A DNA stretch of 64,000 bases from Pseudomonas sp. H3(2019) (GCF_007713465.1 NZ_VMSG01000006.1:62001-126000); one strand, 5' to 3'; numbered from the stretch's first letter, positions 35,804 through 52,691 are shown. Notes: generated from the sequence alone by a model not told the origin. Numbers and translations: made by a program.

Positions 35804-35905
35804 AATCCGCCGTAAGGCCCCCATTTAGTTGTCAAGCGTTTAAGTGCTACCGCAGTTAGCCACCACTGCTGCGGCAACCAAATCCAAAGTTTCGGGAGAG
35901 TGAAC

Positions 35906-37822
35906 ATGGGCAAAATTATCGGTATCGACCTGGGGACTACCAACTCCTGCGTCTCCGTGCTGGAAAACGGCGTAGCCAAAGTTATCGAAAACGCTGAAGG
36001 CGCGCGTACTACGCCGTCGATCATCGCTTATGCCAACGATGGCGAGATCCTGGTGGGTCAGTCGGCCAAGCGTCAGGCTGTGACCAATCCGCACAACACT
36101 CTGTATGCGGTGAAGCGTCTGATCGGTCGTAAGTTCGACGAAGAAGTCGTACAGAAAGACATCAAGATGGTCCCTTACAAAATCGCCAAGGCTGACAATG
36201 GCGACGCTTGGGTTGAAGTGAACGGCCAAAAAATGTCGCCGCCACAGATATCGGCTGAAATCCTGAAGAAGATGAAGAAAACCGCCGAAGACTACCTCGG
36301 CGAGACCGTGACTGAAGCGGTCATCACTGTTCCGGCCTACTTCAACGACAGTCAGCGTCAGGCGACCAAAGACGCCGGCCGTATTGCTGGCCTGGACGTA
36401 AAACGTATCATCAACGAACCAACCGCAGCCGCTCTGGCCTACGGTATGGACAAGGCCAAGGGCGATCACACCGTGATCGTTTATGACCTGGGTGGCGGTA
36501 CTTTCGACGTCTCCGTAATCGAAATCGCCGAAGTCGATGGTGAGCACCAGTTCGAAGTGTTGGCCACCAACGGTGACACCTTCCTCGGCGGTGAAGACTT
36601 CGACATTCGTCTGATCGACTACCTCGTTGACGAATTCAAGAAAGAAAGCGGCATGAACCTCAAAGGTGACCCGCTGGCCATGCAGCGCCTGAAAGAAGCC
36701 GCTGAGAAAGCCAAGATCGAGCTGTCTTCGAGCCTGCAGACTGACGTTAACCTGCCGTACATCACTGCAGATGCGACCGGTCCTAAGCACTTGAACGTGA
36801 AAATCTCCCGCGCCAAGCTGGAAGCGCTGGTTGAAGACCTGGTTCAGCGCACCATCGAGCCTTGCCGCATTGCCCTGAAAGACTCGGGTATCGACGTTGG
36901 CGCGATCAACGACGTGATCCTGGTCGGCGGTCAGACCCGTATGCCATTGGTTCAGAAGCTGGTGACCGAGTTCTTCGGTAAAGAAGCCCGTAAAGACGTT
37001 AACCCGGACGAAGCGGTTGCCATGGGTGCTGCTATCCAGGGCGCAGTATTGGCCGGTGACGTGAAAGACGTTCTGCTGCTCGACGTCAGCCCGCTGACTC
37101 TGGGTATCGAAACCATGGGCGGCGTGATGACTGCGCTGATCGAGAAAAACACCACGATTCCTACCAAGAAATCGCAAGTGTTCTCGACTGCCGATGACAA
37201 CCAGGGCGCAGTGACCATTCACGTGCTGCAAGGCGAGCGCAAGCAAGCTGCCCAGAACAAGTCCCTGGGCAAGTTCGACCTGGCCGAGATTCCACCAGCA
37301 CCACGCGGCGTGCCACAAATTGAAGTGACCTTCGACATCGACGCCAACGGCATCCTGCACGTAGGCGCCAAAGACAAGGCCACCGGCAAGACTCAGTCGA
37401 TCGTGATCAAGGCCAACTCCGGTCTGTCCGAGGAAGAAATTCAGCAGATGATTCGCGATGCTGAAACCAACGCTGACGAAGACCGCAAGTTCGAAGAGCT
37501 GGCCACCGCCCGTAACCAGGGCGACGCGCTGGTTCACTCGACGCGCAAAATGGTCGCTGACGCTGGCGACAAAGTGACTGCTGAAGAGAAGACCGCAATC
37601 GAAGCCGCCGTGGTTGCCCTGGAAGCCGCTGTTAAAGGCGACGACAAGGCTGCTATCGAAGCCAAGGTTGAAGAGCTGTCGAAAGTCTCCGCTCCAGTGG
37701 CGCAGAAGATGTACGCCGAACAGGCCCAGCCAGCTGAAGGTGCGGCACCGCACGCTGAAAAAGCTGAAAAGGCTGACGACGTTGTCGACGCTGAGTTCGA
37801 AGAAGTCAAAGAACACAAGTAA
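35906..37822 (+). CDS. dnaK: Chaperone DnaK (Hsp70)
   Basis: A 638-residue Hsp70: [11 protein letters not shown] at the N-terminus, the [14 protein letters not shown] ATPase motif near 190, a substrate domain and an acidic [10 protein letters not shown]-like tail. ATG 35906 is chosen over 35900; GGGAGAG precedes it. A 740-codon antisense frame across this gene (35840-38062) is a codon-bias artefact. Confidence 0.98.
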   Translation: MGKIIGIDLGTTNSCVSVLENGVAKVIENAEGARTTPSIIAYANDGEILVGQSAKRQAVTNPHNTLYAVKRLIGRKFDEEVVQKDIKMVPYKIAKADNGDAWVEVNGQKMSPPQISAEILKKMKKTAEDYLGETVTEAVITVPAYFNDSQRQATKDAGRIAGLDVKRIINEPTAAALAYGMDKAKGDHTVIVYDLGGGTFDVSVIEIAEVDGEHQFEVLATNGDTFLGGEDFDIRLIDYLVDEFKKESGMNLKGDPLAMQRLKEAAEKAKIELSSSLQTDVNLPYITADATGPKHLNVKISRAKLEALVEDLVQRTIEPCRIALKDSGIDVGAINDVILVGGQTRMPLVQKLVTEFFGKEARKDVNPDEAVAMGAAIQGAVLAGDVKDVLLLDVSPLTLGIETMGGVMTALIEKNTTIPTKKSQVFSTADDNQGAVTIHVLQGERKQAAQNKSLGKFDLAEIPPAPRGVPQIEVTFDIDANGILHVGAKDKATGKTQSIVIKANSGLSEEEIQQMIRDAETNADEDRKFEELATARNQGDALVHSTRKMVADAGDKVTAEEKTAIEAAVVALEAAVKGDDKAAIEAKVEELSKVSAPVAQKMYAEQAQPAEGAAPHAEKAEKADDVVDAEFEEVKEHK

Positions 37823-37876
37823 GTTGTTGGTCGGCCGGTTGACTGCCTTTGTGCGGTGACTGGTAGGATGTCGCCG

Positions 37877-37896
37877 CGCGGGAGCTTGCTCCCGCG
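37877..37896. repeat. REP-like hairpin between dnaK and dnaJ
   Basis: CGCGGGAGC-TT-GCTCCCGCG, a perfect 9-bp stem with no T-run, of the kind scattered in Pseudomonas. The rest of the 297-bp dnaK-dnaJ gap holds no gene. Confidence 0.6.
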
Positions 37897-38119
37897 TTGG
37901 CGTGTCTGGAGTAGACGAATTTTTACAGCATGCGACAGCGTTCGGATGCTGGCGGTGCGGACGGGGATGCTCCTGCTTTCCGATCCACAGGTATCGCATC
38001 GAATCAAAGACCAGGATCGTTGAATTGACGTGAGTTGGGTCCGGGCCTGTATTGGGGCTCAACGAGTTTGGCGAAGCTCAGGAGGGGTTTGCCGAACGTC
38101 CTTAAGAGTGCAAAGACTT

Positions 38120-40061
<1,942 letters not shown>

Positions 40062-40070
40062 GATGCCCCC

Positions 40071-40106
40071 GAAATCGGGTTCAAACACAGCGTTTGAGCC
40101 CGATTT
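40071..40106. terminator. Hairpin after dapB
   Basis: GAAATCGGGTTCAAAC and GTTTGAGCCCGATTT around ACAGC form a strong stem with one mismatch, 10 bp after the dapB stop. There is no T-run, so it may be a weak or Rho-aided terminator. Confidence 0.5.
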
Positions 40107-40236
40107 ATCCCGCCAAGCGACGTCCTGTCGCATTCCCCGGCCTTTTAGGCTCATTGGCGGTAGACCAAAAAAGCCTTTTTCTGTAAGCTACAGCTTTAGT
40201 GTGTCCACTAAAAGCGCGCAGAATAATTCAGTGAAG

Positions 40237-40274
40237 AAGCGGGGTGACGTGTCCATACGTCACTCCGCTTTTTT
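40237..40274 (+). terminator. Attenuator-like terminator in the carA leader
   Basis: AAGCGGGGTGACGT (40237-40250) pairs with ACGTCACTCCGCTT (40257-40270), one G-T wobble, followed by TTTTTT at 40269-40274, ending 46 nt before the carA start. A terminator in front of carA fits pyrimidine attenuation reported for carA in Pseudomonas; the exact mechanism here is inferred. Confidence 0.8.
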
Positions 40275-40320
40275 ACAACCTGCGATCGCCCTTTCAGGCT
40301 TTTATTTACGGGAGGTCTTC

Positions 40321-41457
40321 TTGACTAAGCCAGCCATACTCGCCCTTGCTGATGGCAGCATTTTTCGCGGCGAAGCCATTGGAACCGACGGTCAAACCGT
40401 TGGTGAGGTGGTGTTCAACACCGCCATGACCGGCTATCAGGAAATCCTTACCGATCCTTCCTACGCCCAACAGATCGTTACCCTGACTTACCCGCACATC
40501 GGCAATACCGGCACCACGCCGCAAGACGCCGAGTCTGACCGCGTCTGGTCTGCAGGTCTGGTGATTCGTGACCTGCCACTGGTTGCGAGCAACTGGCGTA
40601 ACACGATGTCCCTGTCCGACTACCTGAAAGCCAACAACGTTGTGGCAATCGCCGGTATCGACACCCGCCGCCTGACACGCATCCTGCGTGAAAAAGGCGC
40701 GCAGAACGGCTGCATCATGGCTGGCGACAACATTTCCGACGAAGCTGCGATTGCAGCGGCGCGCGGCTTCCCGGGACTGAAGGGCATGGATCTGGCGAAA
40801 GTCGTCAGCACCAAAAAGCAGTACGAATGGCGCTCGACTGTCTGGGATCTTAAAACCGACAGCCACGCGACCCTCGACGCTTCCGATCTGCCGTACCACG
40901 TGGTTGCCTACGACTACGGCATCAAGGTCAACATCCTGCGCATGCTGGTCGAGCGCGGTTGCCGCGTGACCGTGGTGCCAGCTCAAACGCCGGCTGCTGA
41001 CGTCCTGGCTCTGAAGCCGGACGGTGTGTTCCTGTCCAACGGCCCGGGTGACCCTGAGCCATGCGACTACGCGATCCAGGCCATTAAAGATGTGCTGGAA
41101 ACCGAGATTCCGGTGTTCGGCATCTGCCTCGGCCACCAACTGCTGGCCCTGGCCTCTGGCGCCAAGACCCTGAAAATGGGCCACGGCCACCACGGTGCCA
41201 ACCACCCGGTTCAGGATCTGGACACCGGTGTCGTCATGATCACCAGCCAGAACCACGGTTTTGCGGTAGACGAAGCGACTCTGCCAGGCAACGTTCGGGC
41301 GATCCACAAATCGCTGTTCGACGGCACCCTGCAAGGCATCGAGCGTACCGACAAGAGCGCGTTCAGCTTCCAGGGTCACCCTGAAGCCAGCCCTGGTCCG
41401 AACGATGTGGCGCCGCTGTTCGATCGCTTCATCAACGAGATGGCCAAGCGACGTTAA
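40321..41457 (+). CDS. carA: Carbamoyl-phosphate synthase small chain
   Basis: A 378-residue glutaminase subunit: N-terminal [20 protein letters not shown] and a class I amidotransferase with catalytic Cys in [12 protein letters not shown] (about 262-273) and His/Glu in [11 protein letters not shown] 40321 is the start: GGAGG lies five bases upstream and the N-terminus matches known CarA. The frame is open much further upstream but crosses the attenuator. Carbamoyl phosphate feeds arginine and pyrimidine synthesis. Confidence 0.96.
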   Translation: MTKPAILALADGSIFRGEAIGTDGQTVGEVVFNTAMTGYQEILTDPSYAQQIVTLTYPHIGNTGTTPQDAESDRVWSAGLVIRDLPLVASNWRNTMSLSDYLKANNVVAIAGIDTRRLTRILREKGAQNGCIMAGDNISDEAAIAAARGFPGLKGMDLAKVVSTKKQYEWRSTVWDLKTDSHATLDASDLPYHVVAYDYGIKVNILRMLVERGCRVTVVPAQTPAADVLALKPDGVFLSNGPGDPEPCDYAIQAIKDVLETEIPVFGICLGHQLLALASGAKTLKMGHGHHGANHPVQDLDTGVVMITSQNHGFAVDEATLPGNVRAIHKSLFDGTLQGIERTDKSAFSFQGHPEASPGPNDVAPLFDRFINEMAKRR

Positions 41458-41596
41458 TCGCCGGGCTTGAGCATGTAGCGAGAAGTCCCTGAGGGTGGCC
41501 CCGGTAACCCGGCGGTCCCTGAAGGGCTTCAGAGATTGATCAAGACGGCTTCTCCTCGGGGATTGCCGTCGGACCTGCGGATTTGAGTGACTACCC

Positions 41597-44814
<3,218 letters not shown>

Positions 44815-44818
<4 letters not shown>

Positions 44819-45297
44819 GCATAACCAAGTACCCAATGACCGTTCAGGGCGCGAAGGCCCTGGAAGAAGAACACGCTCACCTGACCAAGGTCGTCCGTCC
44901 GAAGCTCAGCCAGGACATCGGTACGGCCCGCGAGTTGGGTGACTTGAAGGAAAACGCCGAATACCACGCTGCTCGCGAGCAGCAGGGTATGGTCGAGGCG
45001 CGGATCCGTGACATCGAAGGCCGCATGCAGAATGCGGTGATCATTGATGTCACGAGCATTCCTCACACCGGCAAAGTGATTTTCGGTACCACCGTTGAAA
45101 TCGCCAACGTCGAAACGGATGAAAGTGTCACTTACCACATCGTGGGCGAGGATGAGGCTGACTTCAAACTCGGCAAGATCTCCGTCAGTTCGCCACTTGC
45201 TCGCGCCTTGATTGCCAAGGAAGAGGGTGATGTGGTGGCGGTCAAAACGCCTAGCGGCGTTATCGAGTACGAGATTGTCGAAGTCCGCCATATCTGA
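44815..45297 (+). CDS. greA: Transcription elongation factor GreA
   Basis: A 160-residue GreA: N-terminal coiled coil with acidic tip [15 protein letters not shown] (about 39-53) and a globular FKBP-like C-domain. It rescues backtracked RNA polymerase by stimulating cleavage. It overlaps carB, so is coexpressed in the carAB-greA operon. Confidence 0.97.
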
Positions 45298-45730
45298 GGG
45301 CCGGCGCCTGCTGCGTGCGGGCGCCATGCTTTGGCAGCTGACTCAGATGTTGTGGGTTGGCGGCCTGTGGTTGTTGCACATTGGTCTGCTGCCGGTGCTG
45401 GGCCGTATTGGCCTGGCGCCGCTGTTGATCGAAGAAATTTCAAGCATGCTGAGTGCGCTGCTGGTCGGGTTTTCAGCGGCGTGCGTGGTTTTTCAGGTTT
45501 TGGTGCTGGTTCAGGCCAAGGGCCTTGTCAGTCTATGGCGCGATATTCGCGGGCAACTGCTGTTGATGGCGCTCTACGCGAGTGCGATGTACTTCGTCGT
45601 GCGAATCGACTGGCCGCAGGCGCAGCAATGGTTGTTGTTCAGCTATCTTGTGCTGGGTTTTTCCGGGTTGCTGCTGGTTTTGCAGCCAGTTCCGGGATGG
45701 GGTGGCAGGGTGCGCGAAGCACACCCTTGA
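45275..45730 (+). CDS. DUF4149-type membrane protein
   Basis: A hydrophobic protein of about 151 residues with four predicted segments and the [21 protein letters not shown] start typical of DUF4149/TMEM205-like proteins beside greA in Pseudomonas. Function unknown. The start is uncertain: TTG 45275 overlaps greA and gives a positively charged N-terminus ([11 protein letters not shown]); ATG 45326 is the alternative with no ribosome site. Confidence 0.75.
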   Translation: MSKSAISEGRRLLRAGAMLWQLTQMLWVGGLWLLHIGLLPVLGRIGLAPLLIEEISSMLSALLVGFSAACVVFQVLVLVQAKGLVSLWRDIRGQLLLMALYASAMYFVVRIDWPQAQQWLLFSYLVLGFSGLLLVLQPVPGWGGRVREAHP

Positions 45731-45739
45731 CCCGTATTA

Positions 45740-46048
45740 TCACTTGAAGCGATGGACGTTCGACAGCTGCTTGTTGACGCTGAAGTTCTTGCGGTAAATC
45801 AGCGCCATCTTGCCGATGACTTGCACCAGATCCGCTTTGCCGGCCTTGCACAGTTCTGCAATGGCTGCCAGGCGCGATTCGCGATCGAGGATGCTGAGCT
45901 TGATCTTGATCAGCTCGTGATCGCCCAATGCGCGTTCCAGTTCGGCTAAAACACCTTCAGTCAAACCGTTATCAGCCACAGTCAAAACTGGTTTCAGATG
46001 GTGGCCAATGGACTTGTACTGTTTCTTCTGCTCTTGAGTGAGCGGCAT
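45740..46048 (-). CDS. yhbY: YhbY-family RNA-binding (CRM domain) protein
   Basis: A 102-residue CRM-domain protein (KKQYKSIGHHLKPVLTVADNG; HELIKIKLSI; IGKMALIYRK). It binds RNA and pre-50S particles in E. coli. ATG 46048 matches the family. It is convergent with the DUF4149 gene and divergent from rlmE. Confidence 0.94.
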   Translation of the reverse strand: MPLTQEQKKQYKSIGHHLKPVLTVADNGLTEGVLAELERALGDHELIKIKLSILDRESRLAAIAELCKAGKADLVQVIGKMALIYRKNFSVNKQLSNVHRFK

Positions 46049-46153
46049 AATCTGACCCCTGCGTCTGATCTTGTAAAAAGCGGCGGCCAGTTTACCCGAG
46101 CAAGTCCGGGACCGCCCAGTTAATCGCGACTCGTTTATTTTTTGAGGTGGCCC

Positions 46154-46783
46154 GTGGCCCGTTCCAAGACAAGCCTTAAGTGGCTGCAAAGACATGTCAA
46201 TGATCCCTATGTGAAGCAGGCGCAGAAAGATGGTTACCGCTCGCGTGCGAGTTACAAGCTTCTGGAGGTCCAGGAGAAATACAAACTGATCCGTCCAGGT
46301 ATGAGTGTTGTCGACCTGGGAGCGGCGCCCGGCGGCTGGTCGCAGGTCACTAGTCGGCTGATCGGTGGTCAGGGGCGTCTGATCGCCTCGGACATCCTGG
46401 AAATGGACAGCATTCCGGACGTGACTTTCATCCAGGGTGACTTCACCCGGGACGACGTGCTCGCTCAGATCCTTGAAGCCGTTGGTAATTCGCAGGTGGA
46501 CCTTGTGATTTCCGATATGGCCCCCAATATGAGTGGTACGCCTGAGGTGGACATGCCGAAAGCCATGTTTCTATGTGAGCTGGCTCTTGATCTGGCGGCT
46601 CGGATACTCAAACCGGGTGGTAATTTCGTGATCAAGGTGTTTCAGGGCGAAGGGTTTGATGCTTACGTGAAGGACGCTCGTCAGAAATTCGACAAGGTCC
46701 AGATGATCAAGCCGGACTCTTCCCGTGGCAGTTCCCGCGAGCAATACATGCTGGCTTGGGGCTACCGCGGCCGTAGTGAGTAA
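46154..46783 (+). CDS. rlmE: 23S rRNA (uridine-2'-O) methyltransferase
   Basis: A 209-residue RlmE (FtsJ/RrmJ): SAM-binding [14 protein letters not shown] (about 54-67), and K-D-K-E catalytic residues in [15 protein letters not shown] and [10 protein letters not shown]. It methylates U2552 of 23S rRNA late in 50S assembly. The start is GTG 46154, with GAGG six bases upstream. It precedes ftsH, as in E. coli. Confidence 0.96.
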   Translation: MARSKTSLKWLQRHVNDPYVKQAQKDGYRSRASYKLLEVQEKYKLIRPGMSVVDLGAAPGGWSQVTSRLIGGQGRLIASDILEMDSIPDVTFIQGDFTRDDVLAQILEAVGNSQVDLVISDMAPNMSGTPEVDMPKAMFLCELALDLAARILKPGGNFVIKVFQGEGFDAYVKDARQKFDKVQMIKPDSSRGSSREQYMLAWGYRGRSE

Positions 46784-46976
46784 ATCGAGGTTTTTTTGCG
46801 GGTCGATAGGTTTTTCGTATTTCGCCCCGTGAGCATTAGCGAATATTGTGTAGTAAGTGTTTCACAAAGGGTTACAGACGGCGCCTGCCAGAGCTGTAGG
46901 TAATGTAGTAAGTTAGGCCGGTGAATATCATGCGAAGCGCGCGCCAGTAGCGGAGCTTGCTTCAGAGGGTAGTTAA

Positions 46977-48887
46977 TTGAACGATATGGCAAAGAATCTG
47001 ATCCTGTGGTTGATCATCGCGGCTGTCCTCGTGACGGTGATGAACAACTTCTCCAGCCCTAACGAGCCACAGACCCTCAACTATTCCGACTTCATCCAGC
47101 AGGTCAAGGATGGCAAGGTCGAGCGCGTAGCCGTGGACGGCTATGTCATTACTGGCAAGCGCAATGATGGCGACAGCTTCAAGACCATTCGTCCGGCCAT
47201 TCAGGACAACGGTCTGATCGGCGACCTGGTGGATAACCACGTAGTCGTTGAAGGCAAGCAGCCTGAGCAGCAAAGTATCTGGACTCAGCTCCTGGTCGCA
47301 AGCTTCCCTATCCTGGTGATAATCGCCGTCTTCATGTTCTTCATGCGGCAGATGCAGGGCGGTGCTGGTGGAAAGGGCGGGCCGATGAGCTTCGGCAAGA
47401 GCAAGGCGCGCCTGCTCTCCGAAGATCAGGTGAAAACCACCCTGGCTGACGTTGCCGGTTGCGACGAAGCCAAGGAAGAAGTGGGCGAACTGGTCGAGTT
47501 CCTGCGTGATCCCGGCAAGTTCCAGCGCCTGGGTGGTCGTATTCCTCGCGGTGTGCTGATGGTGGGGCCTCCGGGTACCGGTAAAACCCTGCTGGCCAAA
47601 GCCATTGCCGGTGAAGCCAAAGTTCCGTTTTTCACCATCTCCGGTTCCGACTTCGTCGAAATGTTCGTCGGTGTGGGTGCCAGCCGTGTTCGCGACATGT
47701 TCGAGCAGGCTAAAAAACACGCTCCATGCATCATCTTCATCGATGAAATCGACGCTGTCGGTCGTCACCGTGGTGCTGGCATGGGTGGTGGTCACGATGA
47801 GCGTGAGCAGACTCTCAACCAGTTGCTGGTAGAGATGGACGGTTTCGAAATGAATGACGGCATCATCGTCATCGCCGCAACCAACCGTCCTGACGTACTT
47901 GATCCTGCGCTGCTGCGTCCGGGCCGTTTCGACCGTCAGGTTGTCGTAGGGCTGCCGGATATTCGTGGTCGTGAGCAAATCCTGAAAGTCCACATGCGCA
48001 AAGTGCCGATGGGTGATGACGTTGCTCCGGCGGTTATCGCGCGTGGTACGCCTGGTTTCTCTGGTGCCGACCTGGCCAACCTGGTGAACGAGGCTTCGCT
48101 GTTCGCTGCCCGTACCGGCAAGCGCGTTGTCGAGATGAAAGAGTTCGAGCTGGCGAAAGACAAGATCATGATGGGTGCTGAGCGCAAGTCCATGGTCATG
48201 TCCGAAAAAGAAAAGCAGAACACTGCCTATCACGAAGCGGGGCACGCGATCGTTGGTCGTGTGGTTCCCGAGCATGATCCGGTCTACAAGGTCTCGATCA
48301 TCCCGCGCGGCCGAGCGTTGGGTGTGACGATGTTCCTGCCGGAAGAGGATCGCTACAGCCTGTCCAAGCGTGCGTTGATCAGTCAGATCTGCTCGCTGTA
48401 CGGCGGCCGTATTGCTGAAGAGATGACCTTGGGCTTCGATGGCGTGACCACGGGTGCATCGAATGACATCATGCGTGCCAGCCAGATTGCCCGAAACATG
48501 GTCACCAAGTGGGGCCTGTCGGAAAAACTCGGTCCTTTGATGTATGCCGAAGAAGAGGGTGAAGTGTTCCTCGGTCGCGGCGGCGGTGGTCAACATGCCA
48601 GCTTCTCGGGCGAGACTGCCAAGCTGATCGACTCGGAAGTGCGCAGCATCATTGACCAGTGCTACGGCACGGCCAAGCAGATCTTGACGGATAACCGCGA
48701 CAAGCTCGATGCCATGGCCGATGCGCTGATGAAGTACGAAACCATTGATGCCGAACAGATCGATGACATCATGGCTGGTCGCACGCCGCGTGAGCCTCGT
48801 GACTGGTCGGGTGGTACCGGTACTCCTCCTGTCGTACAGGAAGAGCGTCCGGAAACTCCCATCGGTGGCCCGGCCGCCGACGTCTAA
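46977..48887 (+). CDS. ftsH: ATP-dependent membrane protease FtsH
   Basis: A 636-residue AAA protease. It has two N-terminal membrane segments, Walker A GPPGTGKT (about 199-206), Walker [12 protein letters not shown], second-region [17 protein letters not shown], and the zinc HEAGH (about 421). It degrades membrane and regulatory proteins, including sigma-32 in E. coli. TTG 46977 is chosen since AGAGGG lies seven bases upstream; ATG 46986 is the alternative. Confidence 0.96.
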   Translation: MNDMAKNLILWLIIAAVLVTVMNNFSSPNEPQTLNYSDFIQQVKDGKVERVAVDGYVITGKRNDGDSFKTIRPAIQDNGLIGDLVDNHVVVEGKQPEQQSIWTQLLVASFPILVIIAVFMFFMRQMQGGAGGKGGPMSFGKSKARLLSEDQVKTTLADVAGCDEAKEEVGELVEFLRDPGKFQRLGGRIPRGVLMVGPPGTGKTLLAKAIAGEAKVPFFTISGSDFVEMFVGVGASRVRDMFEQAKKHAPCIIFIDEIDAVGRHRGAGMGGGHDEREQTLNQLLVEMDGFEMNDGIIVIAATNRPDVLDPALLRPGRFDRQVVVGLPDIRGREQILKVHMRKVPMGDDVAPAVIARGTPGFSGADLANLVNEASLFAARTGKRVVEMKEFELAKDKIMMGAERKSMVMSEKEKQNTAYHEAGHAIVGRVVPEHDPVYKVSIIPRGRALGVTMFLPEEDRYSLSKRALISQICSLYGGRIAEEMTLGFDGVTTGASNDIMRASQIARNMVTKWGLSEKLGPLMYAEEEGEVFLGRGGGGQHASFSGETAKLIDSEVRSIIDQCYGTAKQILTDNRDKLDAMADALMKYETIDAEQIDDIMAGRTPREPRDWSGGTGTPPVVQEERPETPIGGPAADV

Positions 48888-48895
48888 GGTTTGAA

Positions 48896-49747
48896 ATGAC
48901 TCTTGTACAGTCCTCAACCCGGTTGCCTTGCGGTAACCGGGTTCTTGATTTGGCTCATGTGCATGTCATGGGCATTCTCAATGTCACTCCCGATTCCTTC
49001 TCCGATGGTGGTCGCTTCAGTCGGCTCGATGCTGCTCTGCGGCACGCTGAGGCGATGGTGGCTGCCGGTGCGACCCTCATTGATGTAGGCGGCGAGTCGA
49101 CCCGGCCTGGCGCACGGGCGGTCTCGCTGCTTGAGGAACTAGAGCGCGTGGCGCCGATCGTCGAGCGTATTCATCGCGAACTGGATGTGATTATCTCGGT
49201 CGATACCTCGACGCCTGCGGTCATGCGTGAAACTGCTCGCCTGGGGGCGGGTCTGATCAATGACGTGCGTTCGCTGCGTCGAGATGGCGCGCTGGATGCG
49301 GCAGCAGCGACCGGATTGCCGGTGTGCCTGATGCATATGCTTGGTGAGCCGGGAGATATGCAGGACAACCCGCATTATGATGACGTGACGAAAGAGGTTA
49401 GTGAGTTTCTTGTCGAGCGTATGGCGTCATGTGCTGCGGTCGGTATTCCAGCCGAACGGATCATTCTTGATCCGGGCTTCGGGTTTGCGAAAAACTTGCA
49501 GCACAATTTGAGTCTGTTCAAGCATATGGAAGCCCTGCATGCCTTGGGGCGGCCCCTGTTGGTCGGGGTTTCGCGAAAGAGCATGATCGGGCAGGCATTG
49601 AATCGCCCGGTGGGAGAGCGGCTGCATGGCGGCCTGGCTCTCGCTGCGTTGGCTGTCGTCAAGGGTGCGCGCATCTTGCGCGTGCATGACGTGGCCGAAA
49701 CAGTAGATGTGGTACGGATGATCGCAGCAGTTGAGTCAGCCGAATAA
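48896..49747 (+). CDS. folP: Dihydropteroate synthase
   Basis: A 283-residue [21 protein letters not shown] (about 25-41), [20 protein letters not shown] and [10 protein letters not shown] motifs that bind pterin and pABA. It catalyses the sulphonamide-sensitive step of folate synthesis. It starts eight bases after ftsH and is cotranscribed with glmM, as in most Gammaproteobacteria. Confidence 0.97.
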   Translation: MTLVQSSTRLPCGNRVLDLAHVHVMGILNVTPDSFSDGGRFSRLDAALRHAEAMVAAGATLIDVGGESTRPGARAVSLLEELERVAPIVERIHRELDVIISVDTSTPAVMRETARLGAGLINDVRSLRRDGALDAAAATGLPVCLMHMLGEPGDMQDNPHYDDVTKEVSEFLVERMASCAAVGIPAERIILDPGFGFAKNLQHNLSLFKHMEALHALGRPLLVGVSRKSMIGQALNRPVGERLHGGLALAALAVVKGARILRVHDVAETVDVVRMIAAVESAE

Positions 49748-49763
49748 GAATGATGGAGCGCTT

Positions 49764-51101
49764 ATGACTAAGAAATATTTTGGCACCGACGGCATTCGTG
49801 GTCGGGTCGGCGAATATCCGATTACCCCTGAATTCATGCTCAAGCTTGGTTGGGCTGCGGGCATGGCCTTTCGCAGCAAGGGCGCTTGCAAGGTTCTTGT
49901 CGGCAAGGACACTCGGATCTCTGGTTATATGTTCGAGTCGGCACTGGAGGCCGGGCTTACCTCTGCCGGGGCTGATGTCATGCTGCTGGGGCCGATGCCT
50001 ACTCCGGCTATCGCCTATTTGACGCGTACCTTCCATGCTGAGGCTGGCATTGTGATCAGCGCTTCGCACAATCCTCATGACGATAATGGCATCAAGTTCT
50101 TCTCCGGTCAGGGCACGAAACTGCCGGACGATGTTGAGCTGATGATCGAAGAATTGCTCGATATGCCGATGACCGTGGTTGAGTCGAGCAAGATCGGCAA
50201 GGTCTCGCGAATCAACGATGCCTCTGGTCGTTACATCGAGTTTTGCAAAAGCAGCGTGCCAACCGGCACCAATTTCGCTGGTCTGAAAATTGTGATCGAT
50301 TGCGCGCACGGTGCTACCTATAAGGTGGCTCCAAGTGTTTTTCGTGAGCTGGGTGCGCAGGTGACGGTGCTTTCGGCCCAGCCTGATGGCCTGAACATCA
50401 ATCACAATTGCGGTTCGACCCATATGGGGCAATTGCAGGCAGCCGTAGTGGCTGAGCAGGCAGATCTGGGCATTGCCTTCGATGGTGATGGCGACCGGGT
50501 GTTGATGGTTGATCACACCGGTGCGATCGTCGATGGCGACGAGTTGTTGTTCATCATCGCGCGCGATCTGCATGAGCGAGGCAAATTGCAGGGCGGTGTT
50601 GTTGGAACCTTGATGAGTAACCTGGGGCTGGAATTGGCCCTGGCGGATCTGGGAATTCCTTTTGTGCGGGCTAACGTCGGTGACCGCTATGTAATCGCCG
50701 AACTGCTTGAGCGTAACTGGCTGGTGGGTGGTGAAAACTCCGGTCACGTTGTGTGCTTCAGTCATACCACCACGGGTGACGCGATTATCGCTGCGTTGCA
50801 GGTGTTGATGTCTCTGAAACGTCGTTCCGAAGGTCTTGCTCAATCGCGTCAGGCACTACGCAAGTGTCCTCAGGTATTGATCAACGTGCGTTTCGGCGGC
50901 GGCAAAAACCCGGTCGAGCATGCGACTGTCAAAGAAGTCAGCGAGCGCGTCACCAAGGCTATGGCCGGGCGTGGTCGCGTGTTGTTGCGCAAGTCTGGCA
51001 CAGAGCCGCTGGTGCGGGTCATGGTCGAAGGTGAGGACGAAACACTGGTTCGCGGTTACGCCGAAGAGCTGGCAAAACTGGTTGCTGAAGTTTCTGCCTG
51101 A
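49764..51101 (+). CDS. glmM: Phosphoglucosamine mutase
   Basis: A 445-residue GlmM with the phospho-Ser loop [15 protein letters not shown] (Ser near 102), metal loop FDGDGDR (about 242) and sugar loop GGENSGH. It makes glucosamine-1-phosphate for peptidoglycan and LPS. ATG 49764 has GGAG upstream; the extension to 49731 is not used. Confidence 0.97.
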   Translation: MTKKYFGTDGIRGRVGEYPITPEFMLKLGWAAGMAFRSKGACKVLVGKDTRISGYMFESALEAGLTSAGADVMLLGPMPTPAIAYLTRTFHAEAGIVISASHNPHDDNGIKFFSGQGTKLPDDVELMIEELLDMPMTVVESSKIGKVSRINDASGRYIEFCKSSVPTGTNFAGLKIVIDCAHGATYKVAPSVFRELGAQVTVLSAQPDGLNINHNCGSTHMGQLQAAVVAEQADLGIAFDGDGDRVLMVDHTGAIVDGDELLFIIARDLHERGKLQGGVVGTLMSNLGLELALADLGIPFVRANVGDRYVIAELLERNWLVGGENSGHVVCFSHTTTGDAIIAALQVLMSLKRRSEGLAQSRQALRKCPQVLINVRFGGGKNPVEHATVKEVSERVTKAMAGRGRVLLRKSGTEPLVRVMVEGEDETLVRGYAEELAKLVAEVSA

Positions 51102-51167
51102 TTTCGGCTTGCCAGTAATGATGTGGTTGGGTAACATCTGCGCCCACTTTGACCGACGAGGTACAGC

Positions 51168-51923
51168 ATGCGTCGCCCTATGGTAGCTGGTAACTGGAAG
51201 ATGCACGGTACCCGCGCCAGCGTCGCTGAGCTGATTAACGGCCTTCGTCATCTGGCCTTGCCGAGCGATGTTGAAGTCGCGGTATTCCCGCCTTGCTTGT
51301 ATATCAATCAAGTGATTGATGGCCTGGAAGGTACGTCGATTTCGGTCGGCGCGCAGAATTCTGCAGTGGAAGCCATGCAAGGTGCATTGACCGGTGAGAT
51401 TGCACCGAGTCAACTGGTGGATGCAGGTTGTTCCTTGGTGCTCATTGGGCACTCGGAGCGTCGCCAGATCATCGGCGAGTGTGACGAGGTGCTGATTCGC
51501 AAGTTTGCAGCAGCGCAGGCATCTGGCTTGATTCCGGTGTTGTGCATAGGGGAGACCCTTGAGCAACGTGAGGGCGGAAAAACGCTTGAGGTTGTCGGGC
51601 GTCAGCTGAGCAGCATTATCGATGAGCTGGGTGTTGGTGTATTTGCAAAGGCAGTAATCGCTTACGAGCCGGTCTGGGCCATTGGCACCGGGCTGACTGC
51701 TTCGCCGCAACAAGCGCAGGATGTGCATGCAGCCATTCGTGAGCAGTTGGCGGCAGAGAATTCTGAAGTCGCACAAGGTGTGCGGCTTCTATACGGCGGC
51801 AGCGTGAAGGCGGCCAATGCGGTCGAACTGTTCGGCATGCCGGATATCGATGGGGGGCTCATTGGTGGAGCTTCCCTGAATGCAGATGAGTTCGGTGCGA
51901 TTTGTCGCGCCGCGGGAAACTGA
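51168..51923 (+). CDS. tpiA: Triosephosphate isomerase
   Basis: A 251-residue TIM: GNWKMHG with Lys12-type residue (about 8-14), GHSERR with catalytic His, [11 protein letters not shown] with catalytic Glu (about 166-176), and the phosphate loop YGGSV. It interconverts DHAP and G3P. Confidence 0.97.
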   Translation: MRRPMVAGNWKMHGTRASVAELINGLRHLALPSDVEVAVFPPCLYINQVIDGLEGTSISVGAQNSAVEAMQGALTGEIAPSQLVDAGCSLVLIGHSERRQIIGECDEVLIRKFAAAQASGLIPVLCIGETLEQREGGKTLEVVGRQLSSIIDELGVGVFAKAVIAYEPVWAIGTGLTASPQQAQDVHAAIREQLAAENSEVAQGVRLLYGGSVKAANAVELFGMPDIDGGLIGGASLNADEFGAICRAAGN

Positions 51924-51927
51924 AAAA

Positions 51928-52311
51928 ATGCTGGAAACAGTCGTAGTCGTTTTTCATCTGCTGGGTGCACTGGGCGTAGTTGCTCTCGTATTGCTGCAGC
52001 AGGGTAAAGGTGCGGATGCTGGCGCGTCTTTCGGAGCAGGTGCTTCAAATACTGTGTTCGGAAGCCAAGGTTCCTCTACCTTTCTTAGTAAGTTTACTGC
52101 TATACTTGCCGCAGGTTTCTTCATAACCAGCTTAGGGTTAGGTTACTTTGCTAAAGAGAAAGCTCATCAGCTGACTCAAGTAGGTTTACCAAATCCAGCG
52201 GTGTTGGAAGTTCCAAAGCAAAAACCGGCTTCTGATGATGTCCCGGTGCTTCAAGAGCAAAAGTCGGCAACCAATGCGACTGACGTGCCTTCAGCTCAAG
52301 AGCAAAAGTAA
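51928..52311 (+). CDS. secG: Protein translocase subunit SecG
   Basis: A 127-residue SecG with two membrane segments ([40 protein letters not shown]), the loop [20 protein letters not shown] and a longer Ser/Lys/Gln-rich tail with two EQK repeats ([12 protein letters not shown]). It is part of SecYEG. It begins four bases after tpiA. The tail is low in GC compared with its neighbours. Confidence 0.95.
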   Translation: MLETVVVVFHLLGALGVVALVLLQQGKGADAGASFGAGASNTVFGSQGSSTFLSKFTAILAAGFFITSLGLGYFAKEKAHQLTQVGLPNPAVLEVPKQKPASDDVPVLQEQKSATNATDVPSAQEQK

Positions 52312-52333
52312 GAAGGGTTTCAAACGTAGTATT

Positions 52334-52419
52334 GCCGAGGTGGTGGAATTGGTAGACACGCAACCTTGAGGTGGTTGTGCCCATAGGGTGTAGGGGTTCG
52401 AGTCCCCTTCTCGGTACCA
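52334..52419 (+). tRNA. leuU: tRNA-Leu (GAG)
   Basis: 86 nt with 3' CCA encoded. The acceptor is GCCGAGG; the anticodon loop CTTGAGG gives GAG; the long variable arm suits tRNA-Leu. It is 22 nt after secG and probably on the same transcript, as E. coli secG-leuU. Confidence 0.95.
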
Positions 52420-52430
52420 ATTATCAGGAG

Positions 52431-52454
52431 AGCCCGCTGTTGCGGGCTTTCTTG
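52431..52454 (+). terminator. Terminator after tRNA-Leu
   Basis: AGCCCGC (52431-52437) and GCGGGCT (52443-52449), then TTCTTG. Confidence 0.7.
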
Positions 52455-52471
52455 TAGGTGGAAGGTTACAT

Positions 52472-52500
52472 TGACCCTGTTAGGGATCGGTCGTATACTT
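52472..52500 (+). promoter_or_regulatory. Sigma-70 promoter of the metY-nusA operon
   Basis: TTGACC (52472-52477), 17-nt spacer, TATACT (52495-52500), sixteen bases before the initiator tRNA. Confidence 0.85.
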
Positions 52501-52515
52501 CCGCCCCAGCTTTGT

Positions 52516-52592
<77 letters not shown>

Positions 52593-52600
52593 GTTTCAGG

Positions 52601-52691
52601 AGCCCCTTTTCAGGGGCTTTTTGTTAGCTGGACACTTTATAACGCCGCTGTTCAACGGCGTTTCAGGGATGGGCGTTTCGCCCATTTTTTT
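52601..52691 (+). terminator. Tandem terminators/attenuator between metY and rimP
   Basis: Three stems in a row: AGCCCCT/AGGGGCT with TTTTT (52601-52622), AACGCCG/CGGCGTT (52641-52662), and ATGGGCG/CGCCCAT with seven Ts (52669-52691). In E. coli partial termination after metY with NusA feedback controls this operon; the same is inferred here. Confidence 0.8.

Noticed and set aside
35840-38062. 740-codon antisense frame over dnaK
   Set aside because: Opposite strand of a highly conserved gene with strong codon bias; no start signal or family resemblance.
46962-48917. 651-codon antisense frame over ftsH
   Set aside because: Mirror of ftsH codons; no independent evidence.
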